From assembly GCA_003712165.1 (NCBI GenBank), contig RHLH01000001.1, forward strand, positions 2,081,575 to 2,145,574: a stretch of 64,000 bases of DNA. The letters run 5' to 3'. The position numbers and the translations under genes were made by a program. Source of the stretch: Phycisphaera sp. (lineage in GTDB: Bacteria > Planctomycetota > Phycisphaerae > Phycisphaerales > UBA1924). The notes below the pieces were generated by a model. That model did not search any database and was not told the origin of the DNA. It saw only the letters and a list, made by a program, of their open reading frames with translations. Below, piece by piece: positions 25,873-35,382 of this stretch (its first letter is position 1; each line of letters opens with the position of its first letter).

Positions 25873-27948
25873 TTACCGGCCCTCGTTCCTGAGCGAAATC
25901 CCGCCTGCCCCAGGCTCCACTGCCGGTCCATTCGCATCATCGATCGCCGCCACGACCTGCCCGGAGCCGTACACGTTCGCAATCCAGGGCCCGTCCTCCA
26001 GCCCTGGGCCGTACACCGCAAGCGTCGGGATGCCCGTCTGACCGAGATCCCTCAGTTTCGCCCAGCCAGGAGCCGAGCGAGCCGTCAGGTCCACCTCGAA
26101 CGCAACCACGTCTTCGCCCAAGAGCTTGCCCTTCACCGGCTCCACGTTCAGAACAGCCGCCTTGAGCGCCTTGCAGTTCAGGCACCATTCAGCCGTGAAA
26201 TCGAGCACGACCACCTTGCCGTCGGCGAGCGCCATGTCGAACAGTTCATCCGAATACTCATTCCAAGACGTCGTCGAGTAGCCACCCGATGCAAGCTGCT
26301 CAAGCCGAGCAGCTTCCTTCTGTTCCCACCGCTCGCGCGCCTGCCCGGTCTGGTTTTGCGCAACCATCACGCCAGCCGCTGCCAGCAGCAAGGCAACCAC
26401 CGAGAACAGGCCTCTCGGCATTGCCTTTGGCGTAATCCGAACCGTTCTGTACACGAGCCACACACCCGCGAACGCCATGAATAGTCCAGCGGCCCACCAG
26501 TGAAGCACCTTCGCAAGGTAAGGCCGCTCTGCAACGAGCGCCAACAAACCCGCCCCTATAAAGTACGCACCCGCAGCCATCAGAAGCAGACCCATCACCT
26601 GCTTCACCAGATCACTCGCGGGACCTGTTTTGGGCACTTTCTTCAAAAGCCCCGGGAACATCGCAAGCACCAAATACGGCAGCGCCATCCCAGCACCGAG
26701 TGATACAAACACAACGACCACGGTCAGCGACCCCGCTGTAGTCGCCGCGGGCAGCAATGCCCCGACTACGAAGCCAAAGCAGGGCAAACCCAAAACCGCC
26801 GTCATCACCCCGAACAGGAACGACCCAAACGCGTTGTCAGCCTTGGGATTCACCTTGTACGCAGTCTGCGGCAATGAGATGTTGAACATCCCCATTAAGC
26901 CAGCAGCCATCACGATGATCACAACTCCGATCCCGCCGGTCAGCCACCAAATCCCAAATATCACAGAAGGATCTGCAAGCCCCTTGATCGACAAGACCGG
27001 GATCGAAAGCGCCGACCAAAACACGACAACCCCAAGCGCCATCCACGTCCCAAGCACGACAGCGCGAGTCCGGCTCTCACCGGCATGCTGCGTCAATGTC
27101 ATGATCTTGATCGGAATCACCGGGAGCACACAAGGCGTCAGATTGAGTACAAACCCACCGATAGCGCCGAACAGCGCGATCGCGAGGAGAAAGACCGGTG
27201 ACCCGGGTGCAGGAAGCTCAACCAACCCGAGAAACTTCACACCCGGCAGCGAAGCGACATCGCCCTCGCCATCGACCGCGGCTTCATCCTCACCGGCTAC
27301 CGGCTCATCACCGGCTTGCGACTCACCACCCCAATCACGATCAAAGACACCCGCGTCGAACCCGTCATAATCCGGATCAACCCGCTGGCCCGTCGTGACC
27401 TCACCGGCAACCGCGAAAGCAACCGGCACAACCTCGTTCTGCGGGATGTAGCACTGCGTCTCGTCACACGCCTGCAGGAACACCGACACGGGCAGGCTCA
27501 CTTCGCCTACAGGTGCATCCTCGGACACAATGAACGGCACATAGGCAAGCGCACGCCCCTTGTAGGTGTAATCCTCGGTCGACATCGATGCCCCGGTTAC
27601 ATCTGGCACCTTCGCCAGCGCTGGCTCGGGCCACTGGATCGGACCAAACATCAGGAACTCGGGCGCATCTTGCACACCGATCTCAGTACGGAGCGCAAAC
27701 TCGTCGTTCTGAGGCTTGAGCACATCCTGCTCGGCCGAAGGCCATGAGTGAAGCTCATCGCCGTGGTCCAGAACCACGACCAAGAACCCCCGCTGGCCGG
27801 GCACAAACACATCACTCGAGACTTTCGCAGAGACAGTGACCACTGGCGTGTCATCGATACCGCCGAAAGGATCCCCCTTGGAGACTTGGGCCGAGGCAGG
27901 CACCGCCCACGCCACCATCCAAATCAGCATCATCACCAAAGTTCGCAT
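25873..27948 (-). CDS. dsbD: Thiol:disulfide interchange protein DsbD
   Basis: 691 residues from the ATG at 27948, which has GAGGA upstream and leads into a signal peptide ('MVAWAVPASAQ'); a start at 27987 would place a non-hydrophobic leader first. Domain order: periplasmic DsbD-alpha-like domain with Cys pair in 'ACDETQCYIP', an acidic linker, an eight-helix membrane core with 'NLTPCVLPVIPIK' and 'LGLPCFGF', and a C-terminal thioredoxin-like domain with WCLNCK. It passes electrons from cytoplasmic thioredoxin through the membrane to periplasmic thiol proteins (cytochrome c maturation, disulfide isomerisation). Longer than E. coli DsbD (565 residues), mainly through the linker. Divergent from fliM. 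Confidence 0.92.
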   Translation of the reverse strand: MRTLVMMLIWMVAWAVPASAQVSKGDPFGGIDDTPVVTVSAKVSSDVFVPGQRGFLVVVLDHGDELHSWPSAEQDVLKPQNDEFALRTEIGVQDAPEFLMFGPIQWPEPALAKVPDVTGASMSTEDYTYKGRALAYVPFIVSEDAPVGEVSLPVSVFLQACDETQCYIPQNEVVPVAFAVAGEVTTGQRVDPDYDGFDAGVFDRDWGGESQAGDEPVAGEDEAAVDGEGDVASLPGVKFLGLVELPAPGSPVFLLAIALFGAIGGFVLNLTPCVLPVIPIKIMTLTQHAGESRTRAVVLGTWMALGVVVFWSALSIPVLSIKGLADPSVIFGIWWLTGGIGVVIIVMAAGLMGMFNISLPQTAYKVNPKADNAFGSFLFGVMTAVLGLPCFGFVVGALLPAATTAGSLTVVVVFVSLGAGMALPYLVLAMFPGLLKKVPKTGPASDLVKQVMGLLLMAAGAYFIGAGLLALVAERPYLAKVLHWWAAGLFMAFAGVWLVYRTVRITPKAMPRGLFSVVALLLAAAGVMVAQNQTGQARERWEQKEAARLEQLASGGYSTTSWNEYSDELFDMALADGKVVVLDFTAEWCLNCKALKAAVLNVEPVKGKLLGEDVVAFEVDLTARSAPGWAKLRDLGQTGIPTLAVYGPGLEDGPWIANVYGSGQVVAAIDDANGPAVEPGAGGISLRNEGR

Positions 27949-28139
27949 CGCTCGCAGTCCTCTATATAGGCAGCCCGATCCCGGCATCCTCTGAGCCTAA
28001 TCGCTCCGCCAACACACAACACCCCCAGGCAGCCCCATTGTTCCGCCTGCAGCCCAACTGGGCCTATCTCAAGCCAGATATCCAAACGCCCCGATAACTC
28101 TCATAAGGCCCTCGCCCGATCCCGGAGACCCGCTGCGCC

Positions 28140-29210
28140 ATGTCAGATGTCCTCGAGCAAAACGAGATCGACGCCCTCCTCAACGCCGTCGATACAGGCG
28201 AGGTCGAAGAAGAAGCCGTTCAGGGCCAGATCTTCAGCAGGCACCGCCGACAGGGCGAGTCCGTCGAAGTCAGACCCTACGACTTCAAACGCCCCGAGCG
28301 TGTCTCCAAGGACCAGATGCGCGCGCTCCAGACGCTACACGAGGCCTTCGCCCGAAACTTCGGCGCCTCGCTCTCTGGCTTCCTCCGGACTATTGTCGAG
28401 GTCAAGGTCGCCAACTGCGAGCAGATGACCTACGCCGAGTTCATCACAAGCCTCCCAAACCCGACCAGCTTCAACCTCGTCCAGGCCGACGAATTCGAAG
28501 GCCAGATGTGTCTCGAGATCAGCCCACTCATCATCTACCCCATCATTGACAGACTCCTGGGCGGCACCACCCAGGATCTCTTTATCCCCCAACGCCCGAT
28601 GACGCTCATCGAGACCAACCTCATCAGCAACGTCACCCAACGCGGGCTCGAAGCGCTCAGCGAAGCCTGGTCTGGCATCCGCCAACTCGTGTTCAACATC
28701 TCAGCTTCCGAGAGCAACCCACAACTTGTCCAAATCGTCCCACCAAACGAAGTCGTCGTAGTTGTCGGGTTTGAAATCAAAATGTCCAACCGCGCGGGCA
28801 CCATGAATCTGTGCATCCCATACAACGTCATCGAGCCAGTCATGGATGACCTGGCAGCACAGAGCTGGTTCGCCGTCAGCGATCAGACCAAGGACACCGA
28901 ACTCCAATCAAGGCTCGGCAAATCGCTCAACCGAGCCTCCGTGGGTATCTCGGGCATCCTCGCCGAGACCACCATGACCATGAGTGATCTGCTCAACCTC
29001 CAGCCGGGCGACCTCATCGTGACCGAGAAGCCAGCGATCCAACCCGTCCAGATCCGGGTCGAGCGAGAGAAGAAGTTCTGGGCCACCATGGGCAAGGTCA
29101 AAGGCAAGCGTGCTCTCCAAGTACTCGCAGCCTACGAGCGAGGCGAACGCTCGCCCAGCAAGCCACAGAGCCAACCAGAAGCATCCACCCCTCCCTCTAC
29201 AGGGGACTAG
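28140..29210 (+). CDS. fliM: Flagellar motor switch protein FliM
   Basis: 356 residues. The N-terminus carries the CheY-P-binding motif (LEQNEIDALLNAV). The middle domain (about 45-240) has the FliM_N features 'LHEAFARNFGASLSGFLRT' and 'SPLIIYPIIDRLLGG'. The C-terminal SpoA domain includes 'SLNRASVGISGILAETTMTM' and 'LQPGDLIVTEKPAIQ'. It forms the C-ring middle layer that sets rotation direction. It is not in a flagellar operon: dsbD is divergent upstream and the nusA leader follows. A Pro/Ser-rich tail ends the protein. Confidence 0.95.
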   Translation: MSDVLEQNEIDALLNAVDTGEVEEEAVQGQIFSRHRRQGESVEVRPYDFKRPERVSKDQMRALQTLHEAFARNFGASLSGFLRTIVEVKVANCEQMTYAEFITSLPNPTSFNLVQADEFEGQMCLEISPLIIYPIIDRLLGGTTQDLFIPQRPMTLIETNLISNVTQRGLEALSEAWSGIRQLVFNISASESNPQLVQIVPPNEVVVVVGFEIKMSNRAGTMNLCIPYNVIEPVMDDLAAQSWFAVSDQTKDTELQSRLGKSLNRASVGISGILAETTMTMSDLLNLQPGDLIVTEKPAIQPVQIRVEREKKFWATMGKVKGKRALQVLAAYERGERSPSKPQSQPEASTPPSTGD

Positions 29211-29328
29211 ACAAGCCCAATCCCCCAGTGGAATCCGAGCCCCGGATATTCGCCTACCCCGTGTGGGCTGACTACTGTTCTGCATGCTTGGAGCAACGTT
29301 GGCCCAGGCAATGAATTGTTTCCCTGAT

Positions 29329-29475
29329 CGGCCAGAAACAGTTGGCCGGCAAGGGTGTGCCCCTCGGAGCGGTGCATGAGCTGAACCTAAGCCATGCTGA
29401 ACGGACGGATCAGATGCGATCGGTCCACTCGCCTCCGAGAGGCCACGGACGTGTTCTAGAGCGTTCGTGGCCTTG
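29329..29475 (+). ncRNA. Structured leader or small RNA with terminator, upstream of nusA
   Basis: Four consecutive hairpins: CGGCCA/TGGCCG (29329-29348), GCATG...CATGC with an inner three-pair stem (29374-29397), GGAC.GATC with its complement (29403-29426), and a 12-base stem AGGCCACGGACG/CGTTCGTGGCCT (29440-29473) followed by TGTTGTGTTCTTTG. A smaller hairpin GCCTC-CGA-GAGGC (29431-29443) shares bases with the left arm of the terminator stem and would compete with it. The position 85 bases ahead of the nusA start suggests an attenuator controlling the nusA-infB operon; a free-standing RNA or only the fliM terminator are alternatives. Flank 29211-29328 shows nothing. Confidence 0.5.
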
Positions 29476-29558
29476 TTGTGTTCTTTGTCGGGACCAGTCC
29501 CGGCGACATTCAGACAATCTCGGGCGGTACGAGGCCGTCCATTGACGGAGGTTCGAAA

Positions 29559-30908
29559 GTGAACCCTCAGGAAATCATGCGGATTCTGGACTCGATCGCT
29601 CGCGATCGAAACATCGACAGATCTCTTCTCATCCATGACCTCGAGCAGGCCATGCTGTCCGCGGTCCGCAAGTACTTCGGCACCATCGACACCGACGAGT
29701 TCACCTGCGAATTCGACCAAATGACCGGTCAGTTCGTCCTCCACCGCCACGGCGAACCGCTCGAGATCCCACCGGACGAACTGGGCCGCATCAGCGCGCA
29801 GACCTTCAAGCAGGTCATGATCCAGAAGTTCCGCGATGACGAGCGCAACTCCATCCTCGACGAGTTCTCCGGACGGATCGGCGAGATCGTCACAGGCACC
29901 GCCCAGCGCTACGAAGGCGGCGCACTGGTCGCCACGATCGACCGCGCCGAGGCGTTCATGCCCCGCTCCGAACAGATCCCGGGCGAGCAGTTCAACGCGG
30001 GCGAGCGCGTCCGCTGCCTCATCCTCGATGTCCGCGAACAGGGCTCGCAGGTCAAGATTGTCATCAGCCGCGCACACCCCGACTTCATCAAAGGCCTCTT
30101 CGAGGTCGAAGTCCCCGAGGTCTCCGAGCGCATCATCGAGCTCAAGGTCCTCGCCCGAGAAGCCGGCTACCGCACCAAGATCGCGGTCGCATCCATCGAC
30201 TCAAGAGTCGATGCCGTCGGTGCCTGCGTGGGTGTCCGGGGCTCGCGCATCAAGAACATCGTGGATGAGCTCAACGGCGAGAAGATCGACATCGTCCGCT
30301 GGAACGAGTCAAGCCAGATACTTATCCAGAACGCGCTCAAGCCCGCCGAGATCCAGGAAGTCAACCTCTGCTTCGAACTGGGCCGCGCCACCGTCGTCGT
30401 CCGCGATGATCAGCTCAGCCTCGCCATCGGCAAACGCGGTCAGAACGTCCGACTCGCGGCGCGCCTGACCGGCTGGGACATCGACATCCTCACACCCGAA
30501 GAGTTCAACAAAGGTCTTGAAACCCTTGCCGACACCCTGCTCTCCGTCGAGGGCATCCAGGAAACCATGCTCGACCGCCTCGCGGCTCTGGGCATGGTCA
30601 GCGTCTTCGACATCGAAGAGGTCGGCGCCGATGTCCTGATGGCCGAACTCGAAATCGACGAAGCCACGGCGAACACAGTCCTCGAGGTCGCCTCTGAACG
30701 CGCCAAAGTCGTCGCCGAAGAGCAGCAGAAAGAGAAGGAAGAGGCCGCCAAGCGCCGCGAAGAGGAGGAAGCCGCTGGTGCGGCGCTCCTGGGCGATCTG
30801 GGCGGCGACATCGCAGAAGCCCCCGACGCCGAGGCAGACGAAGCCGCGGCGCTCATCCTGGGCGAAGACACAGCGGACGACACCGAGAAACAATCGGAAG
30901 AGTCCTGA
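29559..30908 (+). CDS. nusA: Transcription termination/antitermination factor NusA
   Basis: 449 residues from the GTG at 29559, placed seven bases after GGAGG; the longer frame from 29478 would begin inside the leader. Domains in order: N-terminal RNA-polymerase-binding domain (about 1-125), S1 domain ('RIGEIVTGTAQRYEGGALV'), two KH domains ('VGACVGVRGSRIKNIVDEL' and 'SLAIGKRGQNVRLAARL'), then a helix-hairpin-helix-like segment and an acidic tail rich in Ala and Glu. NusA modulates pausing, termination and rRNA antitermination. It heads the operon; rimP, which usually precedes nusA, is not present here. Confidence 0.95.
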   Translation: MNPQEIMRILDSIARDRNIDRSLLIHDLEQAMLSAVRKYFGTIDTDEFTCEFDQMTGQFVLHRHGEPLEIPPDELGRISAQTFKQVMIQKFRDDERNSILDEFSGRIGEIVTGTAQRYEGGALVATIDRAEAFMPRSEQIPGEQFNAGERVRCLILDVREQGSQVKIVISRAHPDFIKGLFEVEVPEVSERIIELKVLAREAGYRTKIAVASIDSRVDAVGACVGVRGSRIKNIVDELNGEKIDIVRWNESSQILIQNALKPAEIQEVNLCFELGRATVVVRDDQLSLAIGKRGQNVRLAARLTGWDIDILTPEEFNKGLETLADTLLSVEGIQETMLDRLAALGMVSVFDIEEVGADVLMAELEIDEATANTVLEVASERAKVVAEEQQKEKEEAAKRREEEEAAGAALLGDLGGDIAEAPDAEADEAAALILGEDTADDTEKQSEES

Positions 30909-30973
30909 GTACGCAGAAACGTGGCGGGCATCGCCCCGCCGAATGTCAGTAGTGACGGAAGCTGGAGCACGCA

Positions 30974-33814
30974 TTGGCCAAGCGGGTATTTGAGATCGCG
31001 AAGGAACTGGGAATTGCCTCCAAGGTGATCGTGGCAAAGTGCCACGCCGAGGGCATCCCGGACAGCCTCGTCAAGAACCACATGTCGAGCATCTCTGTCG
31101 GTCTCGAAGCCACAATCAAAGAGTGGTTCAGCACCGAGGGCAGCAGCTCTGCCGTGGAAACCTCCGAGAAGGTAGACATGGACAAGGCGCGCGCCACCGC
31201 TCCATCCAAGAAGAAGGCAAGGGCCAAGGCCGTTGCCAAGCCAGCGGAAAATCCCGAAACCGATGGTGACTCAAGCGTCGCCGTCGTCGAGGAAGCCCCG
31301 CCCGCGCCCAAGAAGGCCAAGGCGAGCCCCCCTCCACCACCGCCACCGGCACCAACCAAAACCGTTATCTCCTCCGGCATCGCAAAGCCCGCTGCCCCCG
31401 AAAAGCCCGTCGCTACCCCCACTCCAGCTCCCGAGCAACCAGAACCCACCAAAGACAGCGACAAAGGCGACAGCGAACCGCCTCAGGTTGCCGCTCAGGA
31501 AAAGAAGCCCAAGCCTTCACCAGCGCCATCGAAGCCGGCACCCATGAACGTGCCCACAAGGCCCGATTCCGTGAAGCCCGCCGGGCCGATGCTCGCTGAT
31601 AAGAAAGAAAAAGTGAAACTCGCCGGCCCCAAGGTCGTCAGAGTCGAAGCTCCCGAGACCCTCGAACCCCCGCGCAGGCGAGGTGGTGGCGGCGGACCCG
31701 GTGGCGGCGGCGGCGGACCCGGCGGCGGCGGTGGCGGCGGCTACGGCCAGGGCGGACCAGGCATGCCCGTCCCAGGCATGGACCCCGCAGGCGGAGCACG
31801 ACGCGGCGGATCGAACCGCAGACGAGGCGGAGGCGCCTCCAACCGGAGAGGCGGCAGAGGCGGCGGTGACTTCGGCCCGCCCGGCGGCGGAGGCGGAGGC
31901 GCCTCACCGTTCCGCGAGCAGGACCTTGTTGAACGCGAGGCGCGACTACTCCGCTCCGGCGGCTTCATGAAGCGCAAGCGCCAGGAAGCCAAACGCCAGG
32001 GCCAGCACGCAGGCAAGGGCCAAAGCCCAGCAGATCTTGGCCCAGTCAAGATCCAGGAACCCTTCACCATCAAGGACCTTTCCGCCGCGACAGGTGTCAA
32101 AGCAGCCGAGATTGTCAAGAAGCTCTTCCTCGAAGGCATCATGGCGACCATCAACTCGGGCATCGACTCCGAGAAGGCGCAAGAGATCATGATGGAGTTC
32201 GACATCGAACTCGATGTCACCGAAGCACAGTCGGCAGAGCAGAAAGTCGAGCAGTCCTTCGAGGATCGCGAAGCCGTCGACGAGCAGGCCAGAGGCCCCG
32301 TCGTCACCATCATGGGCCACGTCGACCACGGCAAGACCTCACTCCTCGACAAAATCAGAAACGCCAACGTCGCCGCGGGCGAGGCGGGCGGCATCACCCA
32401 GGCAACCAGCGCGTTCAAGGTCCCCGTCATGGTGGGCGAAGAAGAACGCGAGGTCGTCTTCGTCGATACCCCCGGTCACGAGGCGTTCACCGCAATGCGT
32501 TCGCGCGGCGCAAACGTCACCGACATCATCGTCCTTGTCGTCGCCGCCGACGACGGTGTCATGCCCCAGACCATCGAGTCGATCAACCACGCGAAGGCCG
32601 CCGGGGTCCCAATCGTGGTCGCACTCAACAAAATCGATAAGCCCGAGGCCGACGACGCAAACGTCCAGCGCATCCTGGGCCAGCTCGCCGAGCACGAGCT
32701 CAACCCTGTCGAATGGGGCGGAGACATCGAAGTCATCAAGACCAGCGCCCACTCAGGTCAAGGCATCGCCGAGCTGCTTGAGATCCTCGAATACCAGGCG
32801 CAGCTCCTCGAACTCAAGGCCGACTTCGGCGGCCCCGCCCGAGGCACAGTCGTCGAGTCCCGCATGGAGCAGGGCCGAGGCGCTGTCGCCAACATCCTCG
32901 TGCAGGACGGCAAGCTCTCGCTCGGTGACTTCATCGTCGCAGGCCCAGCCTTCGGCCGCGTCCGCGACATCACCGACGACCGCGGCAACCAGATCAAGGA
33001 AGCTCTCCCACCGATGCCCGTGCAGATCTCGGGTATCGACGAGCTGCCGATCGCGGGCGACAAATTCTTCTGTGTCAACACCCTCAAGAAAGCACAGGAA
33101 GCAGCAGAGCAGCGCCGCGAACGCGACCGCGACGAACAGCTCGCCCAGCCGAAGGTCACGCTCGACACACTCTTCGCCGCCAACAGCGAAGAAGAGGTCA
33201 AGGAGATCCTCGTCGTCATCAAGGCAGACGTGCAGGGATCCGTCGACGTCCTCAAGCACGAGGTCGAGAAGATCACGACCGACGAGGTCAAGGTCCGCGT
33301 CCTCCACGCTGCGGCGGGCGGCATCACGCAGTCAGATGTCATCCTCGCCGAGGCCTCGAAGGCCATCATCATCGGCTTCAACGTCATCCCCGCCGCCAGC
33401 GCACGCAAGCTGGCCGAGGAGAAGGGCGTCGAGATCAGAACCTACGACGTCATCTACCACATCACCGAGGACATCACCAAGGCCGCCGAGGGCCTCCTCG
33501 AGCCCGAACTCCGCCAGGAGGTCCTGGGCCACGCAGAGGTCCGGCAGGTCTTCAAAGTCTCCAAGGTGGGCACCATCGCCGGCTGCTACGTCACCGACGG
33601 CACTGTCGAACGCGACGCACTCATCCGCGTCACGCGCGACGACATCGTCATCGAGAACGACCGCAAGCTCGAGCAGCTCAAACGCTTCAAGGACGACGCC
33701 AAGGATGTCCGCTCCGGCATGGAGTGCGGCATGAAGATCATCGGCTACGACGATATCAAAGAAGGCGACATCCTCGAGTGCTACAAGCAGGTTGAAGTCA
33801 AGAGAACGCTCTAA
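30974..33814 (+). CDS. infB: Translation initiation factor IF-2
   Basis: 946 residues from a TTG at 30974 with GGAG upstream. The N-terminus ([12 protein letters not shown]) is the IF2_N motif. Residues 75-340 form a low-complexity linker: Pro/Ala/Lys-rich, then a Gly-rich block at about 236-262 and further Gly/Arg runs. The GTPase domain has G1 GHVDHGKT at about 447-454 and NKID at about 552. Domains II, III and the fMet-tRNA-binding C-terminal domain follow. Delivers initiator tRNA to the 30S subunit. The Gly/Arg-rich stretch resembles RNA-binding RGG regions and is unusual. Upstream nusA and downstream DUF503-rbfA match the common bacterial order. Confidence 0.96.
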   Translation: MAKRVFEIAKELGIASKVIVAKCHAEGIPDSLVKNHMSSISVGLEATIKEWFSTEGSSSAVETSEKVDMDKARATAPSKKKARAKAVAKPAENPETDGDSSVAVVEEAPPAPKKAKASPPPPPPPAPTKTVISSGIAKPAAPEKPVATPTPAPEQPEPTKDSDKGDSEPPQVAAQEKKPKPSPAPSKPAPMNVPTRPDSVKPAGPMLADKKEKVKLAGPKVVRVEAPETLEPPRRRGGGGGPGGGGGGPGGGGGGGYGQGGPGMPVPGMDPAGGARRGGSNRRRGGGASNRRGGRGGGDFGPPGGGGGGASPFREQDLVEREARLLRSGGFMKRKRQEAKRQGQHAGKGQSPADLGPVKIQEPFTIKDLSAATGVKAAEIVKKLFLEGIMATINSGIDSEKAQEIMMEFDIELDVTEAQSAEQKVEQSFEDREAVDEQARGPVVTIMGHVDHGKTSLLDKIRNANVAAGEAGGITQATSAFKVPVMVGEEEREVVFVDTPGHEAFTAMRSRGANVTDIIVLVVAADDGVMPQTIESINHAKAAGVPIVVALNKIDKPEADDANVQRILGQLAEHELNPVEWGGDIEVIKTSAHSGQGIAELLEILEYQAQLLELKADFGGPARGTVVESRMEQGRGAVANILVQDGKLSLGDFIVAGPAFGRVRDITDDRGNQIKEALPPMPVQISGIDELPIAGDKFFCVNTLKKAQEAAEQRRERDRDEQLAQPKVTLDTLFAANSEEEVKEILVVIKADVQGSVDVLKHEVEKITTDEVKVRVLHAAAGGITQSDVILAEASKAIIIGFNVIPAASARKLAEEKGVEIRTYDVIYHITEDITKAAEGLLEPELRQEVLGHAEVRQVFKVSKVGTIAGCYVTDGTVERDALIRVTRDDIVIENDRKLEQLKRFKDDAKDVRSGMECGMKIIGYDDIKEGDILECYKQVEVKRTL

Positions 33815-33834
33815 AGCGCGAGCCGAGCACGCGA

Positions 33835-34215
33835 ATGATCATCGGTGTCCTCCAATTCGAGCTCATCATCCACGGCGCAGAGTCCCTCAAGGACAAGCGC
33901 CGTGTCGTGCGCTCCGTGAAGGACAGGCTCCACAACGAGCACCAGGTCTCAGTCGCCGAGGTCGCCTCGCAAGAAATGCTCAACCAGGCCGTCCTCGGGC
34001 TCGCATGCGTGGGTACCGACGGCAAGCGTGTGGGCGAGATCCTCGACCGGATCACCGAGAAGCTCCGCGCAACACCCGGCGCCGAGCTCGGTTCAGTCAA
34101 GAGGCACCTGCTCGAAGGCGAAGCACCCGACGACCAGACACTCGCCGACGTTCAGGACGATCAGGACCAGCTCATGAGCGAGATGCTCCGCCGCGCCTCG
34201 GAGGCCACCTCATGA
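33835..34215 (+). CDS. DUF503 family protein (YlxP-like)
   Basis: 126 residues: 'MIIGVLQFELIIHGAESLKD' then 'KRRVVRSVKDRL', 'VSVAEVASQEMLNQAVLGLA' and 'DRITEKL', matching the small ferredoxin-like YlxP/DUF503 family. In many bacteria this gene sits between infB and rbfA, exactly as here, and the product is thought to take part in ribosome assembly, though its biochemical role is not settled. Its TGA overlaps the rbfA start (ATGA). Confidence 0.88.
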   Translation: MIIGVLQFELIIHGAESLKDKRRVVRSVKDRLHNEHQVSVAEVASQEMLNQAVLGLACVGTDGKRVGEILDRITEKLRATPGAELGSVKRHLLEGEAPDDQTLADVQDDQDQLMSEMLRRASEATS

Positions 34216-34643
34216 GCCAGCGCACCGATCGCATCTCGGCGCTCCTGCGTGAGTCAATCCAGAAAGTCATCTCCAAGGGCCTGCAGGACCCACGCGTGCG
34301 CGGGCTCATCACCGTGACCCGCGTCACGACCGCCGACGATCTCACCCAATCAACCGTCTTCATCTCCGTCCTGCCCGCCGAGCGCGCCGAGCTCTCGATG
34401 CACGGGCTCAAGGCCGCCGCGGCGCACATCCGCCACGAGGTCGGAAACGACGTCGCCATCCGCAAGATGCCAAAGCTCGTCTTCAAGCTCGACGCCGCGG
34501 CTTCGAAGCAGGCGGGCGTCTTGGACGCCATCGCCAAGGCCACCCGGGAGCGTGAAGAATCCGAGTCGGGCGAAGCCAACAATGCCCCCACCGACTCGGA
34601 CACGAGCGAAGTGGAGTACTCCGAGGATACCGATGGCCGTTGA
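34212..34643 (+). CDS. rbfA: Ribosome-binding factor A
   Basis: 143 residues from the ATG at 34212, overlapping the previous stop. The KH-like fold signature is 'RISALLRESIQKVISKGLQD', 'VRGLITVTRV' and 'STVFISVLPAE', ending the core at about 120; the last 25 residues are acidic (Glu/Asp/Ser-rich). RbfA helps 16S rRNA 5' and 3' end maturation and 30S assembly and acts with IF-2 and DUF503-type proteins. The 3' end overlaps the following gene by 11 bases. Confidence 0.92.
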   Translation: MSQRTDRISALLRESIQKVISKGLQDPRVRGLITVTRVTTADDLTQSTVFISVLPAERAELSMHGLKAAAAHIRHEVGNDVAIRKMPKLVFKLDAAASKQAGVLDAIAKATREREESESGEANNAPTDSDTSEVEYSEDTDGR

Positions 34644-35346
34644 TCACGCCGCCAAACTGCAATCGCTGATCAAGCGTCTGGGCACAAGCGCCGACGCTGA
34701 GACGCCCATGTCGCCGCGGTTCCTCTGCAAGCCCGACGAGTCCATGACCGACCCGGTCTGCGATGAGCTCATCTGGGCGTACCTCGTCTGGGAAGCTGGC
34801 GAGAAAAGAGCCGGCGCGCTCGCTGCGAAACTCTGCGAGACCTTCGTCGATCTCAATGAGTTCCGTGTCTGCCTGACCAGCGAGCTCACCAGCTTCTTCG
34901 GGCAGACCTACCCCCGCTCCGCCGAACGCTCCGACCGGATGCGCGCCACACTCAACGACATCTACAACCGCGAGCACGAGGTCAACCTCAAAAAACTGAC
35001 CTCAATAAACAAGCGCGAAGCCAAGGCGTACCTCGACTCGCTCGAGGGCATCCCGCCCTACGTCGTGAACCGGACATTCCTGCTGGGTCTGGGCGGCCAC
35101 GCGTTCCCGCTCGATGACCGCCTGCTTAAGTTCCTCGCCGCAGAGAACGCGATCGCAGAGGACGAATCGATCGACTCAGGAGCGAGCTGGCTCGAACGCC
35201 AGATCCGTTCGGGCGACGCCGCCCCGGCGTTCATCGCCATCGAGAAGTGGGCCGCCAACAAGCGCGCCAGCACCTCCCGCTCGACAACCAAGAAGAAATC
35301 CAAAAAAGTCACCAAAAAGCCATCCAGCAAATCAAAGAGCGGCTAA
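34633..35346 (+). CDS. HhH-GPD-like protein with Lys-rich tail
   Basis: 237 residues from the ATG at 34633. The central segment 'AKAYLDSLEGIPPYVVNRTF' plus 'LLGLGGHAFPLDDRLLKFL' has the layout of a helix-hairpin-helix/GPD glycosylase core (hairpin, then Asp after Pro), similar to endonuclease III but without the catalytic Lys and the iron-sulfur Cys cluster. The last 30 residues are Lys/Ser-rich and may bind nucleic acid. It is translationally coupled to rbfA in a translation operon, so it may act on RNA-protein or repair-linked processes. The function is not established. Confidence 0.6.
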   Translation: MAVDHAAKLQSLIKRLGTSADAETPMSPRFLCKPDESMTDPVCDELIWAYLVWEAGEKRAGALAAKLCETFVDLNEFRVCLTSELTSFFGQTYPRSAERSDRMRATLNDIYNREHEVNLKKLTSINKREAKAYLDSLEGIPPYVVNRTFLLGLGGHAFPLDDRLLKFLAAENAIAEDESIDSGASWLERQIRSGDAAPAFIAIEKWAANKRASTSRSTTKKKSKKVTKKPSSKSKSG

Positions 35347-35382
35347 CCGCGCACACCTTACCAACACCCCCGGAGAGAAGAC

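Noticed and set aside
29211..29475. SRP RNA, 6S RNA or RNase P in the nusA leader region
   Set aside because: None of the conserved cores of these RNAs is present.
32214..33734. Long Ser/Arg/Pro-rich frame inside infB
   Set aside because: It is the alternative frame of a GC-rich conserved gene; composition shows no protein family.
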